Shown here piece by piece: positions 35,613-45,084 of a stretch of 64,000 bases of DNA (positions are counted from its first letter, which is position 1; each line of letters opens with the position of its first letter). The notes below the pieces were generated by a model that made no database searches, had not been told where the DNA came from, and worked only from the letters and a program-made list of their open reading frames with translations. The DNA comes from Dyadobacter sp. CY356. Lineage in GTDB: Bacteria; Bacteroidota; Bacteroidia; Cytophagales; Spirosomataceae. The stretch lies in contig NZ_JAJTSZ010000007.1 of assembly GCF_021440195.1 (NCBI RefSeq), positions 124,001 to 188,000 on the forward strand, in the 5' to 3' direction. The position numbers were made by a program, and so were the translations under genes.

Positions 35613-37838
35613 TCAGCGAATCACAATTTTCTTGGTAACTCTTGCCCGACTGGTTTGAAATTCAAAAACATAGAGTCCCGGCGTCCATTTTGAGGTTACA
35701 ATTTCCTTTTCAATATTCGCTCTTATGATAATATTGGATTGAATAGTCTGGCCTGCCACATTGAATACTGTGATTGATGCATTTTCTGTTGAAAGTACTT
35801 TAATATACTCACCGGCAGGATTTGGGAAAACTTTTACACTTTGCTCGATAGGCGGTTCAACCGGCGTAATACTGATTGGCAAAACATTCTGAAGCAAACG
35901 AATTCCACCAGTACTGTTTCCAATCGCTACATCCGGTTTTCCGTCACCGTTATAATCTGCAACGGAAGCATATAAATATCCACCAAACAAAGGATCAGTC
36001 GCAATACCGTTATGATCAACAAGGAGCGTTTCGCGTTGAGTCCATTTTCCCCATTCGGCACTGTGAAAAATTTTCAGTTTTCCTGAAAAGTCTACTGTTA
36101 CTAAATCCGGTTTCCCGTCCAGATCAATATCAGCGACCGACGGCTGAACATTTCTGCCTTCATAATTTAAAGTGATACCGGCAAATGCTTCTGTAACCAA
36201 TGTCAAAACCGGTTGTTTGCCCGATCCTGTGTTCTGATAATAAATGATATTTCCCTGCGGTTTTCCCACAATTAAGTCCAGATCACCATCCCCATCGGTA
36301 TCGTAAAAAAACGGGTAATCGGTAATTTGCGATTCAGCGGGCATCGTGATCGCGACCATATCTTCCACATTCAACTGCGCAGCCTGACCTTGCCCGCCTT
36401 TGTTTGGAATGTAATGATATTCCAGACCTTTGGTCGTTGTTCCGGCAAATCCCAGATCAGGAACTCCATCACTATTAAAATCTGCCCACTGGGTTTTCAG
36501 ATTGTACATATCCAGCGTTGCCGGAATATTCAGGAAATTGTCCGAAGAAATTTCAAAAGCAGGCGATTGTTTCGTTCCGGTATTTTTCAAAAGCCATAAT
36601 CTTCCCCTGAAATTATTCCCGTCTCGCGTTCCGCCGGTTCCAACGATCATATCAAGATCACCGTCGCCATCAATGTCATAAAAAGAAGGTGTGGCATTTT
36701 CGCCCACATCCAGCATCTGATCCTGAAGGAAGTTTTTTTGTACCAGTTTGAAATTTGCGTTATCGCTCGTACCGGCATTGTGATAATACCAGTTGGACGA
36801 TTTGAAGTCCATCAGGTTTCCGTCATTATTCGACACATTGGGCGCGGCGATCAAATCTTTAACCCCGTCAAAATCAACATCTTCATAATAAGCCGAAGGG
36901 AAAATATAAAAAACAACAGGCTCAGCCGGTGGATAAATATGCGTGAAACTTGAAAAATCAGCAATCAGGTTTTCGCCCGTATTTTTCAGGAAAGACATAT
37001 GGTCATTGCTGATATGACCCACCAGCAGATCTTTTTTTCCGTCACCATCAAGATCGTGCAGCATAATTGAATTCCCTTGGTGTAAAATACGGCTGGCATC
37101 CGGATTGCGTACAACTCCACAATCTCCACCAAGTACAAAATCCTCACCATCACCTTTTTGAAAATTGCCCCAGCAAAGCCCATTTCTTTTATAAACCAGA
37201 CTATCCGGCACACCATACCGCTCCATGCTCATATTCTGGTGCAGCTCTATGAAAACACCCGAATAATCAAAGGTGATTACGTCCAGGTCACCGTCACCGT
37301 CAATATCTGTAATGCCGGGAATATCCTGACTTGATACCTGAAGGTTTACATTTCCGGATAATCCATCTGTGTACAAAGCATCTTTTGCAAGTTGCCATGA
37401 CCAATTATTGCCGTTTTTCACTTGCTTGTAAACAGTAATTCCAAGTGCCGTGTAGGTGAAAAGATCTTTCAACCCGTCGCCGTTATAATCGTTTAAAATA
37501 AGCCAGTTATCAATTTTTGGGAATAGATATTCATAGGAAGGGGCATGAAGAAAAACCTTTTTCTGCGCATTCGCTGGGTCCGTTGAAGCCAGAAAAGTTG
37601 TCAAATCACCACTGGTTCTTTCAAAAACAACCAGATCCTCAGTTCCGTCCCCATTCAGGTCCATCTTGGTTATCTGCGGTGCATTCAAACCGCCTGCCCA
37701 TGGATTTAACAAAGCTTTTCCACCCGACGAAAGTACCGTTACCGTATCCAGTTTAAACCACGACTGCTGAGCCCGGCTTTCGGAAAGAAAGAGTATGGAA
37801 AATATAAAGAATAAGAGGCAGGTAAATTTCGTACGCAT
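35613..37838 (-). CDS. T9SS-exported FG-GAP repeat protein
   Basis: A 741-residue protein with a signal peptide (ending SRAQ), about ten FG-GAP/VCBS motifs (DLNGDGTED, DYNGDGLKD, DIDGDGDLD, DTDGDGDLD, DIDLDGKPD, DYNGDGKPD) and a T9SS sorting domain (VFPNPAGEY ... GLYVFEFQ). It is likely a calcium-stabilised propeller at the cell surface. Function is unknown. It diverges from murF across an 80- to 140-nt gap. Confidence 0.85.
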   Translation of the reverse strand: MRTKFTCLLFFIFSILFLSESRAQQSWFKLDTVTVLSSGGKALLNPWAGGLNAPQITKMDLNGDGTEDLVVFERTSGDLTTFLASTDPANAQKKVFLHAPSYEYLFPKIDNWLILNDYNGDGLKDLFTYTALGITVYKQVKNGNNWSWQLAKDALYTDGLSGNVNLQVSSQDIPGITDIDGDGDLDVITFDYSGVFIELHQNMSMERYGVPDSLVYKRNGLCWGNFQKGDGEDFVLGGDCGVVRNPDASRILHQGNSIMLHDLDGDGKKDLLVGHISNDHMSFLKNTGENLIADFSSFTHIYPPAEPVVFYIFPSAYYEDVDFDGVKDLIAAPNVSNNDGNLMDFKSSNWYYHNAGTSDNANFKLVQKNFLQDQMLDVGENATPSFYDIDGDGDLDMIVGTGGTRDGNNFRGRLWLLKNTGTKQSPAFEISSDNFLNIPATLDMYNLKTQWADFNSDGVPDLGFAGTTTKGLEYHYIPNKGGQGQAAQLNVEDMVAITMPAESQITDYPFFYDTDGDGDLDLIVGKPQGNIIYYQNTGSGKQPVLTLVTEAFAGITLNYEGRNVQPSVADIDLDGKPDLVTVDFSGKLKIFHSAEWGKWTQRETLLVDHNGIATDPLFGGYLYASVADYNGDGKPDVAIGNSTGGIRLLQNVLPISITPVEPPIEQSVKVFPNPAGEYIKVLSTENASITVFNVAGQTIQSNIIIRANIEKEIVTSKWTPGLYVFEFQTSRARVTKKIVIR

Positions 37839-37975
37839 CGTTGAATAATAATCTGTTAATTTTGTCAGTCAATCCGGTCAGCAATTAGCTCGTAAACGTA
37901 ACGAAATTACGAAGCATTTGATTGAGCGGAACCTTCAAACTTTATTTACAGATTTTACCAAGTCAGATTATTGAT

Positions 37976-39283
37976 ATGCATACCTCTCTTGAACAGCTTT
38001 ACGATATTTATCTCAAAGGCCATACAATCAGTACCGATACGCGCCAAATCACCCCTGGCTGTATCTTTTTTGCTTTAAAAGGAGATAATTTTGATGGCAA
38101 CACTTATGCCCCGGAAGCACTGAAAAAAGGAGCTGCTTATGCCGTTGTTGATAATTCTGATATAGCAACGGATGGTAAATTCTTATTGGTTGATGACGTA
38201 TTAACCGCTCTTCAGGATCTGGCAAGGCATCACAGAAAGACTTTTACTTTTCCTGTCATTGCACTAACCGGATCAAACGGAAAAACGACGACCAAGGAGC
38301 TTATCGCCAAGGTTTTATCGATGAAATATAAAACTTATGCTACCAAAGGAAATCTTAATAACCACATTGGTGTACCGCTAACGCTGCTGTCCATTGATGC
38401 GGCAAAGTATGAAATGGCGGTCGTGGAAATGGGAGCAAATCACCAGGAGGAAATTGCATTACTGAGCAGTATCGCGCAGCCCACACACGGTTTGATCACA
38501 AATATCGGGAAAGCGCATCTGGAAGGTTTTGGCGGTGTAAAGGGTATTATCAAAGGCAAAGGTGAACTTCTGGATTATTTGTCTAAAAAGAAAGGAACTG
38601 TATTTGTCAATGTAGAAAACGAAGCTGTCATGGAAATGGTTAGCAAGCGCAGAGCTTTTGGTGAAATTGTTTTTTACTGCACAGAAAGCAGTCCGGTAAA
38701 CCCGAAATTAATTCAGGAAAGTCCGGTGATTACTTTTGAAGGAAATAAAGGAAAAATCGTCACCACGCATATTCCAGGACAATATAATTTTGACAACATG
38801 TGCGCGGCCATTGCGGTTGGGAATCATTTTGGCGTAACCGACGATGACGCGTATGAAGCTGTGGCCAATTATCAGCCGGATAATAACCGTTCTCAAATTG
38901 TGAAACGCGGAACAAATACGGTCATTATGGATGCCTACAACGCGAACCCATCATCCATGGCTGCCGCTATTACCAATTTTGCCAACATGGAAGCCAAACA
39001 TAAGATGGTCATTTTGGGTGATATGTTTGAGCTGGGTGATGCTTCGGAAGAGGAACATCTGGCTTTGGGGAAACTGGTTGCGGACGCAAAATTTGACCTC
39101 GTAATTCTTACCGGAAAACATATGCAGGCCGCTCTGCCGGCATTACCGAAAGCCTATTATTTCCCTGATAAATTTTCGCTGCATAACTGGGTGATGGACA
39201 ATCCGCAGCATGAGACTTTAATATTGATTAAAGGATCAAGAGGAATGGCTTTGGAGTCGGTTTTGAGTGTGATGGCGCAGTAG
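37976..39283 (+). CDS. murF: UDP-N-acetylmuramoyl-tripeptide:D-Ala-D-Ala ligase
   Basis: A 435-residue cytoplasmic enzyme adds D-Ala-D-Ala to the UDP-MurNAc-tripeptide, the last cytoplasmic step of peptidoglycan precursor synthesis. The ATP loop GSNGKTTTKE, the YATKGNLNNHIGVP segment and MDAYNANPSSM are typical of MurF. The ATG at 37976 is chosen; a TTG 18 codons upstream would add a tail that the family lacks. It stands apart from other mur genes. Confidence 0.93.
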   Translation: MHTSLEQLYDIYLKGHTISTDTRQITPGCIFFALKGDNFDGNTYAPEALKKGAAYAVVDNSDIATDGKFLLVDDVLTALQDLARHHRKTFTFPVIALTGSNGKTTTKELIAKVLSMKYKTYATKGNLNNHIGVPLTLLSIDAAKYEMAVVEMGANHQEEIALLSSIAQPTHGLITNIGKAHLEGFGGVKGIIKGKGELLDYLSKKKGTVFVNVENEAVMEMVSKRRAFGEIVFYCTESSPVNPKLIQESPVITFEGNKGKIVTTHIPGQYNFDNMCAAIAVGNHFGVTDDDAYEAVANYQPDNNRSQIVKRGTNTVIMDAYNANPSSMAAAITNFANMEAKHKMVILGDMFELGDASEEEHLALGKLVADAKFDLVILTGKHMQAALPALPKAYYFPDKFSLHNWVMDNPQHETLILIKGSRGMALESVLSVMAQ

Positions 39284-39440
39284 CAATCTTAGATTTGTAT
39301 AATTATCTATTTTGTCAATATAATCATATAGTACAAATTGATAGATATATAGACAGAATTTATACAAAATACATTTTCAATAGAAAACATAAATTCATTT
39401 ATTTAATTCAAGCATTGCCCGGAATTGTACTACACCAAAT

Positions 39441-39472
39441 CTTGCCTTGGGTTACTGTTGTGACTAGTTTTG
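39441..39472 (+). promoter_or_regulatory. Promoter of the ahpC-like gene
   Basis: CTTG at 39441-39444 and TAGTTTTG at 39465-39472 are 20 bp apart, one mismatch from consensus in the -33 box. The start codon is 40 nt downstream. Confidence 0.55.
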
Positions 39473-39511
39473 TAACCAGAAATAATACAAACCACAGTAA
39501 TAATCACAACA

Positions 39512-40063
39512 ATGAAAAATACAATTGTATCCGTAGGATCGAAATTCCCCGAATTCAAAAAAATCTCGGTAGTATCTCTTGAAAAAGGAAACGAATTTTA
39601 CGATATCACTTCTGAGGATCATATCAATGCAGAGAAATGGATGGTGATGTTCTGGTGGCCAAAAGATTTTACTTTTGTTTGTCCTACTGAAATTGCTGAA
39701 TTCAACAAAAAAACTTCTGATTTTGCCGACCGTGATGCAATCCTTATCGGTGCTTCAACAGATAGTGAAAACGTACACCTGGCCTGGAGAAAAAATCATG
39801 ACGACCTTCGTGATCTTCAATTCCCAATGCTTGCTGATACATCTAAATCTCTTGCAGAAGAATTAGGAATTCTTGAAGCAAACGAAAAAATCGCTTACCG
39901 CGCAACTTACATCGTTGATCCACAAGGAATTATTCGTTGGGTATCTGTAAATGACCTTGCAGTTGGCCGTAACGTTGACGAAGTTCTTCGTGTACTTGAC
40001 GCTTTGCAAACTGACGAACTTTGCCCTTGCAACTGGGTTAAAGGAGAAGCTACGTTAGCATAG
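39512..40063 (+). CDS. ahpC: AhpC/TSA-type peroxiredoxin
   Basis: A 183-residue peroxiredoxin. The peroxidatic cysteine is C57 in TFVCPTE; the C-terminus has two cysteines, C171 and C173, in CPCNW, the pattern of AhpC proteins that are reduced by AhpD. It destroys hydrogen peroxide and organic peroxides in the cytoplasm. The likely reducing partner is the next gene. Confidence 0.92.
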   Translation: MKNTIVSVGSKFPEFKKISVVSLEKGNEFYDITSEDHINAEKWMVMFWWPKDFTFVCPTEIAEFNKKTSDFADRDAILIGASTDSENVHLAWRKNHDDLRDLQFPMLADTSKSLAEELGILEANEKIAYRATYIVDPQGIIRWVSVNDLAVGRNVDEVLRVLDALQTDELCPCNWVKGEATLA

Positions 40064-40092
40064 CTTTTAGCTTTTAGCTTTTAGCTTTTAGC
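40062..40092. repeat. 7-bp tandem repeat (agctttt, four copies)
   Basis: Four perfect copies of agctttt plus a partial one start within the ahpC stop codon. The same element recurs singly after ahcY. Confidence 0.8.
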
Positions 40093-40101
40093 GAACAGTC
40101 G

Positions 40102-40149
40102 CAATTTCAGCAAATGGTTGAAAGATCTTTTAATTATTTGCTGAAATTG
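40102..40149 (+). terminator. Hairpin between ahpC and ahpD
   Basis: Perfect 14-bp arms 40102-40115 and 40136-40149 with a 20-nt loop. It may terminate part of the ahpC transcripts or protect their 3' ends, giving unequal expression of the pair. Confidence 0.65.
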
Positions 40150-40221
40150 TAACAAACAGCACTAAGATGAACTCTTCGATGTGAACTAACTGCTTCATCT
40201 TCCACTTCCAATCTCATTAAA

Positions 40222-40812
40222 ATGTATCCATTTGCAGCCACAGGGAATACGAAAGATTCGCTGTATAAAGAAATCAATCTGCCTGCCGCATTTGAAAGCG
40301 TGCTTATCAACAAGCTGGCAGCCTTAGATCACCGTTACCTTAAAGATCTGAAAATCAACATAGGTAACGTCTTAAAATCTCAGAACATCAACCGCAAGGA
40401 AGCCTTATTGATTGCTCTTTCTGTTGCTATCAATGAGAAAAACACAGCGCTTATTTCTGCTGTTGAAGAACTTGCCATCGCAGAAGGAGCTGACGAAAAA
40501 GAACTTGCGGAAGTTACTGCCTGCGTGTCTTTGATGAATGCCAATAATGTGTTCTATCGTTTCAGACACTTTATGGACAAAGAGTTTTACAACAACGCTC
40601 CTGCGGGAATTAAAATGAGCATAATGGTTAATCCTGTGCTGGGTAAAGAATTCTTTGAACTTTTAAGTCTGGTTGTTTCAGCACTTAATGGTTGTGAAAT
40701 GTGTGTTACTTCTCATGAACAATCGGTACTAAATCATGGTGGAACGCAGGCGAGAATCTTTGATGCGGTACGTATCGGTGCGATTTTCAAAAGTTTTACC
40801 GTACTTATTTAA
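40222..40812 (+). CDS. ahpD: AhpD-like alkylhydroperoxidase (carboxymuconolactone decarboxylase family)
   Basis: A 196-residue protein with the AhpD active site E-(x11)-CEMCVTSHE: two cysteines separated by two residues, the proton-relay glutamate 12 residues before the first, and a histidine 4 after the second. It should reduce AhpC and may have weak peroxidase activity. Its position behind the AhpC gene fits a two-protein peroxidase system. Confidence 0.88.
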   Translation: MYPFAATGNTKDSLYKEINLPAAFESVLINKLAALDHRYLKDLKINIGNVLKSQNINRKEALLIALSVAINEKNTALISAVEELAIAEGADEKELAEVTACVSLMNANNVFYRFRHFMDKEFYNNAPAGIKMSIMVNPVLGKEFFELLSLVVSALNGCEMCVTSHEQSVLNHGGTQARIFDAVRIGAIFKSFTVLI

Positions 40813-41175
40813 TTTTCCCGTCAATTCTGGCGCTAGCCATTTGATGTTTCTATATAAAAGCGTTGCCCGAAAGGTGACGCTTTACTTTTATAGTTACTTC
40901 ACTGATTATCAATAATATTCAGCCTGTAAAGTCATAATTATTGGCTGTTAACATAAATTATCAGTTTCTGAATATTATCGAACAGTAGACAAAATATCTA
41001 CACTTACAGATTCAAACCACATCAATTGCTTTAAAATCTATCAATCCCTTCTTTTTATAGATAGAATATCTGATTTTTAAATCAAAACCCCAATAAACAT
41101 CTACAAATATCAATCCTGATGGTTTTTCTACTTAATTTTGTACCATTCAAAAGATAACAAAATCCAAACTAGAAA
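40813..41175. other. Intergenic stretch before ahcY
   Basis: This 363-bp gap holds a hairpin with 7-bp arms (40857-40863, 40877-40883) that may end the ahpD transcript, and a -7 box TAATTTTG at 41133-41140 for ahcY without a clear -33 box. Nothing else is seen. Confidence 0.5.
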
Positions 41176-42495
41176 ATGGCTACGTCAACAGAAACAACGT
41201 ACATTCCTTACAAGGTTAAAGACATATCGCTGGCCGAATGGGGTCGCAAAGAAATTACATTGGCAGAGGCTGAAATGCCAGGTCTTATGGCCATTCGTGC
41301 TGAATATGGTCCGTCACAACCTTTGAAAGGTGCACGTGTTGCGGGTTGTCTTCACATGACAATTCAAACTGCCGTGTTGATCGAAACACTTACAGCTTTG
41401 GGCGCAGATGTTACCTGGTCTTCATGTAACATTTTCTCAACACAGGATCACGCAGCAGCGGCAATCGCGGCAGCTGGTATCCCTGTATATGCCTGGAAAG
41501 GTATGAACGAGGAAGAATTCAACTGGTGTATCGAACAAACGCTTTTCTTCGGTGAAGATCGTCAGCCTTTGAACATGATTCTTGATGACGGTGGTGACCT
41601 TACCAACATGGTTTTTGACCAATACCCTGAATTGATCGAAGGCATTAAAGGTCTTTCAGAAGAAACTACAACGGGTGTTCTTCGTTTGTACGATCGTCTT
41701 AAAAATGGTACGCTTCATTTGCCTGCAATCAATGTAAATGACTCGGTTACTAAATCTAAATTTGATAACAAATATGGTTGCCGCGAATCACTTGTAGATT
41801 CGATCCGTCGTGCAACTGACTTGATGCTTGCCGGTAAAGTTGCAGTAGTAGCAGGTTATGGTGATGTAGGAAAAGGTTCTGCTGAATCTCTTCGTGGTGC
41901 TGGATGCCGTGTTTTGGTTACTGAAATAGATCCAATCTGTGCGCTTCAGGCCGCAATGGACGGTTTTGAAGTTGTGACTATGGACGAAGCTGTTGAGCGT
42001 GCTAACATCATCGTTACAGCAACTGGTAATTTCCGTATCATCACTGAAAGACATTTCCTGAAAATGCGTGATAAGGCAGTAGTTTGTAACATCGGTCACT
42101 TCGATAACGAAATTGATATGGCTTGGTTAAACGCTGCTTATGGTTCTACAAAATCTCAGATCAAACCACAGGTTGATATCTATTCAGTAGAAGGAAAAGA
42201 TATTATCATCCTTGCAGAAGGACGTTTGGTGAACCTGGGTTGCGCTATGGGTCACCCATCTTTCGTAATGTCATGCTCGTTCTCAAACCAGACTTTGGCT
42301 CAGATCGAACTTTGGACAAATACTGCTGCTTACGAGAAAAAAGTATACGTTCTTCCAAAAGCTCTGGATGAAAAAGTTGCTGCTTTCCACCTTGCACACG
42401 TTGGCGCGAAACTTGAAGTTCTTTCTGATGAACAAGCTGCTTACATCGGTGTTCCAACGGAAGGTCCTTACAAAGCAGATACTTACAGATATTAA
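41176..42495 (+). CDS. ahcY: S-adenosylhomocysteine hydrolase
   Basis: A 439-residue NAD-dependent enzyme splits S-adenosylhomocysteine into adenosine and homocysteine, keeping methylation going. The NAD loop is VAGYGDVGKGSAESL; other marks are HMTIQTAVLIETL, SSCNIFSTQDHAAAA, and the C-terminal YKADTYRY. The C-terminal coding end and its terminator are duplicated 290 bp downstream. Confidence 0.96.
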   Translation: MATSTETTYIPYKVKDISLAEWGRKEITLAEAEMPGLMAIRAEYGPSQPLKGARVAGCLHMTIQTAVLIETLTALGADVTWSSCNIFSTQDHAAAAIAAAGIPVYAWKGMNEEEFNWCIEQTLFFGEDRQPLNMILDDGGDLTNMVFDQYPELIEGIKGLSEETTTGVLRLYDRLKNGTLHLPAINVNDSVTKSKFDNKYGCRESLVDSIRRATDLMLAGKVAVVAGYGDVGKGSAESLRGAGCRVLVTEIDPICALQAAMDGFEVVTMDEAVERANIIVTATGNFRIITERHFLKMRDKAVVCNIGHFDNEIDMAWLNAAYGSTKSQIKPQVDIYSVEGKDIIILAEGRLVNLGCAMGHPSFVMSCSFSNQTLAQIELWTNTAAYEKKVYVLPKALDEKVAAFHLAHVGAKLEVLSDEQAAYIGVPTEGPYKADTYRY

Positions 42496-42690
42496 TATTT
42501 AGGTATTGGCTTTTAGCGATTTGCTTTTAGCTTGAAATCCCGGCTCGGAAATTATTTCCGGGCCGGGATTTTTGATTTTGGCGGGTAGAAGTTTTTGGAG
42601 ATTATTATGCCACCCTGCGCTGGCCGCCCTTTCAGGGTTAAGCACTTTAAGATTAGATGGTTTCTACAATAATGTGATCCCTTCGGGATT
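42452..42690 (+). repeat. Duplicated unit, copy 1 (ahcY tail plus terminator)
   Basis: It runs from the last 14 or so codons of ahcY through the hairpin and a REP-like palindrome. It is matched by copy 2 at 42742-42999 with about 290-bp offset, with small indels. Confidence 0.75.
42535..42571 (+). terminator. ahcY terminator, first copy
   Basis: A 17-bp GC-rich stem with one G-T pair and a 3-nt loop, followed by TTTT. Confidence 0.85.
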
Positions 42691-42741
42691 GCCGCCGATA
42701 GGTAACTATCAGAATTGAAACAAATAAATTGGGTAACTGAT

Positions 42742-42999
42742 TTCCAACGGAAGGTCATTACAAAGCAGATATTTACAGATATTAATTTGTTTTAGGTAAT
42801 AGCTTTCAGCGATTGGCTTTTAGCTTGAAATCCCGGCTCGGAAATTATTTTCGGGCCGGGATTTTTGATTTTGGCGGGTAGGAGTTTTTGGAGATTATTA
42901 TGCCACCTGCGCGGGCCGCCCTGCGCGGGCCGCCCTTTCAGGGTTGAAATATGGCGTATCAAACGTTTTTTCTATAATAATATCATCCCTTCGGGATTT
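42742..42999 (+). repeat. Duplicated unit, copy 2
   Basis: It begins with a copy of the ahcY 3' end, including the stop codon at 42783-42785, but has no gene body before it. It repeats the terminator and palindrome and has gained a 14-bp tandem repeat. Confidence 0.75.
42828..42864 (+). terminator. ahcY terminator, second copy
   Basis: The same hairpin with one C-to-T change that is still paired as G-T, so the stem is retained. Confidence 0.75.
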
Positions 43000-43190
43000 T
43001 AGCTGATAAGAAACCTAATTCGAATTACAACCGAAGGGATTGTGGGAATCATATATCCTTAATTACAACCAAATAATCCCGAAGGGATGGCAGTATTATA
43101 GTGAAACAAAACCCCTGAATTTGGCAAAACCCTGAAAGGGTGACATAACCTTGGCCTGATATTATTAGTTTCAAATCAAGAATCTTCCCG

Positions 43191-44084
43191 CTATTCTTTT
43201 TTAATTTCCCCCACAACTTCCGCCGGACGAATCGGAATTATAATCCCATGAATATCAAAAGCAGCTTTCAAAGCTTTAATCGCTTCGCTTTTCGCCGATC
43301 CCGGCCCTATTTTCACCTGATCAATCCAGAACTGAATCTGAAAATCAATTGTAGTTGTACCAAATTTAGTATAACTAAAATCAACTTGCCTGGTTGTACT
43401 TAAAAACCCAAGGGACTGAATTGCCTGCAGACTTATTTTTTCAATAAGCGCAAGATCCTCGTTAAATGAAATCCCGCATTCTATCTGAACTCTACGCTCA
43501 CCAGAATACGTAAAGTTGGTGATTGGTTTTTGAAAAATATCTTTGCTTGGAATCTCAATTTGCTGGCCGGCCAGATTGTCAATAATAACAGACCGGAGGT
43601 TAATGGATTTAACCTTTCCCGTAAATCCATTCGTCTCGATAACGTCACCAACCTTGATTGGCCGCTGGATCGCGATAAAAGCGCCGGAAATAAAATTGGT
43701 TGTCAAATCCTGAAAAGCAAAACCAATCGCCAATGCCAATACGCCGGCACCTGCAACAAGAGAAGTTACCGTTTTGTCAAGACCCAAAATCCCAAGCGCA
43801 AAGAATAAACCCGTTGTAAAGATTATAATGCGCGTCAAAGAAGAAACCAGACTTACCAATGCTTCATTTTGAGAAGCCCGGCTTAGACCTTTGGACATTA
43901 ACCGGCCGCCATATCCCGCCAGGTATCGGAAAATCACAAGCAATAAAATAGCAATTATGATGTTCGGTACGAATCCTATACCGAGGTCAAACCATTTGTC
44001 CAATTTTGAAAAAATCGGGTTCACTATTTTAGAAATTTGAAGAAACAACATGTACTCAACTAAAATGAAGAAGCTGAAAAGCAA
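43191..44084 (-). CDS. MscS-family mechanosensitive channel
   Basis: A 297-residue inner-membrane protein with three or four hydrophobic helices. TM3 is Gly/Ala-rich (LVAGAGVLALAIGFAFQDLTTNFISG), and the MscS beta domain follows (RPIKVGDVIETNGFTGKVKSI; IPSKDIFQKPITNF). It releases solutes on osmotic downshock. An ATG 11 codons downstream is a possible alternative start. Confidence 0.9.
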   Translation of the reverse strand: MLFSFFILVEYMLFLQISKIVNPIFSKLDKWFDLGIGFVPNIIIAILLLVIFRYLAGYGGRLMSKGLSRASQNEALVSLVSSLTRIIIFTTGLFFALGILGLDKTVTSLVAGAGVLALAIGFAFQDLTTNFISGAFIAIQRPIKVGDVIETNGFTGKVKSINLRSVIIDNLAGQQIEIPSKDIFQKPITNFTYSGERRVQIECGISFNEDLALIEKISLQAIQSLGFLSTTRQVDFSYTKFGTTTIDFQIQFWIDQVKIGPGSAKSEAIKALKAAFDIHGIIIPIRPAEVVGEIKKE

Positions 44085-44195
44085 TTTTTCAACGTCTGTA
44101 ATATTATCTTAAAACATAGTTACGCTGCAAATGTTGCATGTTTCTTTTCAATAATGTCAAATTATTGAAGTTTGTTATATTCCAGATAACAAAAA

Positions 44196-44225
44196 GGAGA
44201 AGAAAGCTGTAACACCTTCTTCTCC
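44196..44225 (-). terminator. Terminator of the LolA-like gene
   Basis: Perfect 9-bp arms 44196-44204 and 44217-44225; on the minus strand a T-run follows. Confidence 0.75.
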
Positions 44226-44259
44226 CAATATTTCTTTCTTTTTACAAGATACTCTGGTA

Positions 44260-44910
44260 TTACCGTAGATCTACAACCTCTACACCAGGAAATTGTTTTG
44301 CATTAAAAGTGAAAAAATTATCAGCAACAGCCACATCAGGTTGGAACTGCTCTACTTTATAGGTTACTTTTTGTCCGTTCTTTTGAAATATTTTCCAGCT
44401 GTTGATAGAGTTGTCAGCTTTATTAACCTGGATCTGCACTTTATCAACCTGGCTATTTTTGCCAGTTGAAGTCAGCTCAACAACATCGAAAGTCTGGGCA
44501 CCTTCTTTTTTCTCCTGCAAAAACGCATATTTAAATCCTTTTTTATAAGCAGAATAAATCCGTGTCGGATCAAGATCGCCACCTGCGGTAGGATCAAAAT
44601 CCTGAAGGTTTACCTCATTCGTTTCTTTGATGTAAGTCGCCATCAGTTTTCCATCATTGAAGATCTCCTGTCCGGCCATTTTCAAACGAAACTTGGTTCC
44701 TTTCACAGTAGCGTCACCTTTTAATGGTTTCCCGCCGTCTGGCGTATAGGTGAAAATAGCTTTGAATGATTTTATCTTCTGATATTTATTACTCATAGCA
44801 TCCAGAATCGCAGTTGATTTTTTATCCCCCTGCGCTTGCGCTGAGTTGAATATTGTCGTAGAAAACAAAACGACTGATAATGCTAATGAGATAATTCCTG
44901 ATTTTTTCAT
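44260..44910 (-). CDS. LolA-like outer-membrane lipoprotein carrier protein
   Basis: A 216-residue exported protein. The start at 44910 begins a clear signal peptide (MKKSGIISLALSVVLF ... AQA); a 48-codon upstream extension has no support. The mature part has the LolA pattern: AILDAMSNKYQKIKSFKAIFTYT, then YIKETNEVNLQDFDP, and the late F-V-D-FTFNAKQFPGVEVVDLR segment. It probably carries lipoproteins across the periplasm. In related genomes it often lies next to ftsK; here a sugar operon separates them. Confidence 0.8.
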   Translation of the reverse strand: MKKSGIISLALSVVLFSTTIFNSAQAQGDKKSTAILDAMSNKYQKIKSFKAIFTYTPDGGKPLKGDATVKGTKFRLKMAGQEIFNDGKLMATYIKETNEVNLQDFDPTAGGDLDPTRIYSAYKKGFKYAFLQEKKEGAQTFDVVELTSTGKNSQVDKVQIQVNKADNSINSWKIFQKNGQKVTYKVEQFQPDVAVADNFFTFNAKQFPGVEVVDLR

Positions 44911-45013
44911 AATGAATAATTTAATTCTAACTAGGTTCTCTAAAAAGTATGCCAGGTTTATACGGTACGCAAATTTAGACAAAGATGTGAGAGAATGGTT
45001 TAAATTTACAAGC

Positions 45014-45069
45014 AAAGTCCTGACTGCATGTTCGGCCTTACGGCTTTTGAACAATACGGTCAGGACTTT
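45014..45069 (-). terminator. Hairpin past the ROK kinase gene
   Basis: Perfect 11-bp arms 45014-45024 and 45059-45069 with a 34-nt loop, just past the ROK stop. Confidence 0.6.
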
Positions 45070-45084
45070 TTTCTTTTATTAACT

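Larger units (their letters stand above)
42496..43190. other. Repeat-rich intergenic patch
   Basis: This 695-bp patch contains both duplicated units and REP-like palindromes. The element atcccttcgggat occurs at 42677-42689 and 42985-42997, and on the other strand at 43075-43088. The element ccctttcagggtt occurs at 42627-42639 and 42933-42945 and, reversed, at 43128-43140. A 14-bp tandem repeat (42907-42920, 42921-42934) is in copy 2. No gene was found. Confidence 0.75.

Noticed and set aside
40062..40092. CRISPR-like repeat
   Set aside because: Period is 7 bp with no spacers; a simple tandem repeat.
42496..43190. Insertion sequence
   Set aside because: No transposase frame or target-site duplication; only short palindromes and a duplicated ahcY tail.
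44911..45054. N-terminal extension of the LolA-like gene
   Set aside because: It lies before a clear signal peptide and has no matching family sequence.
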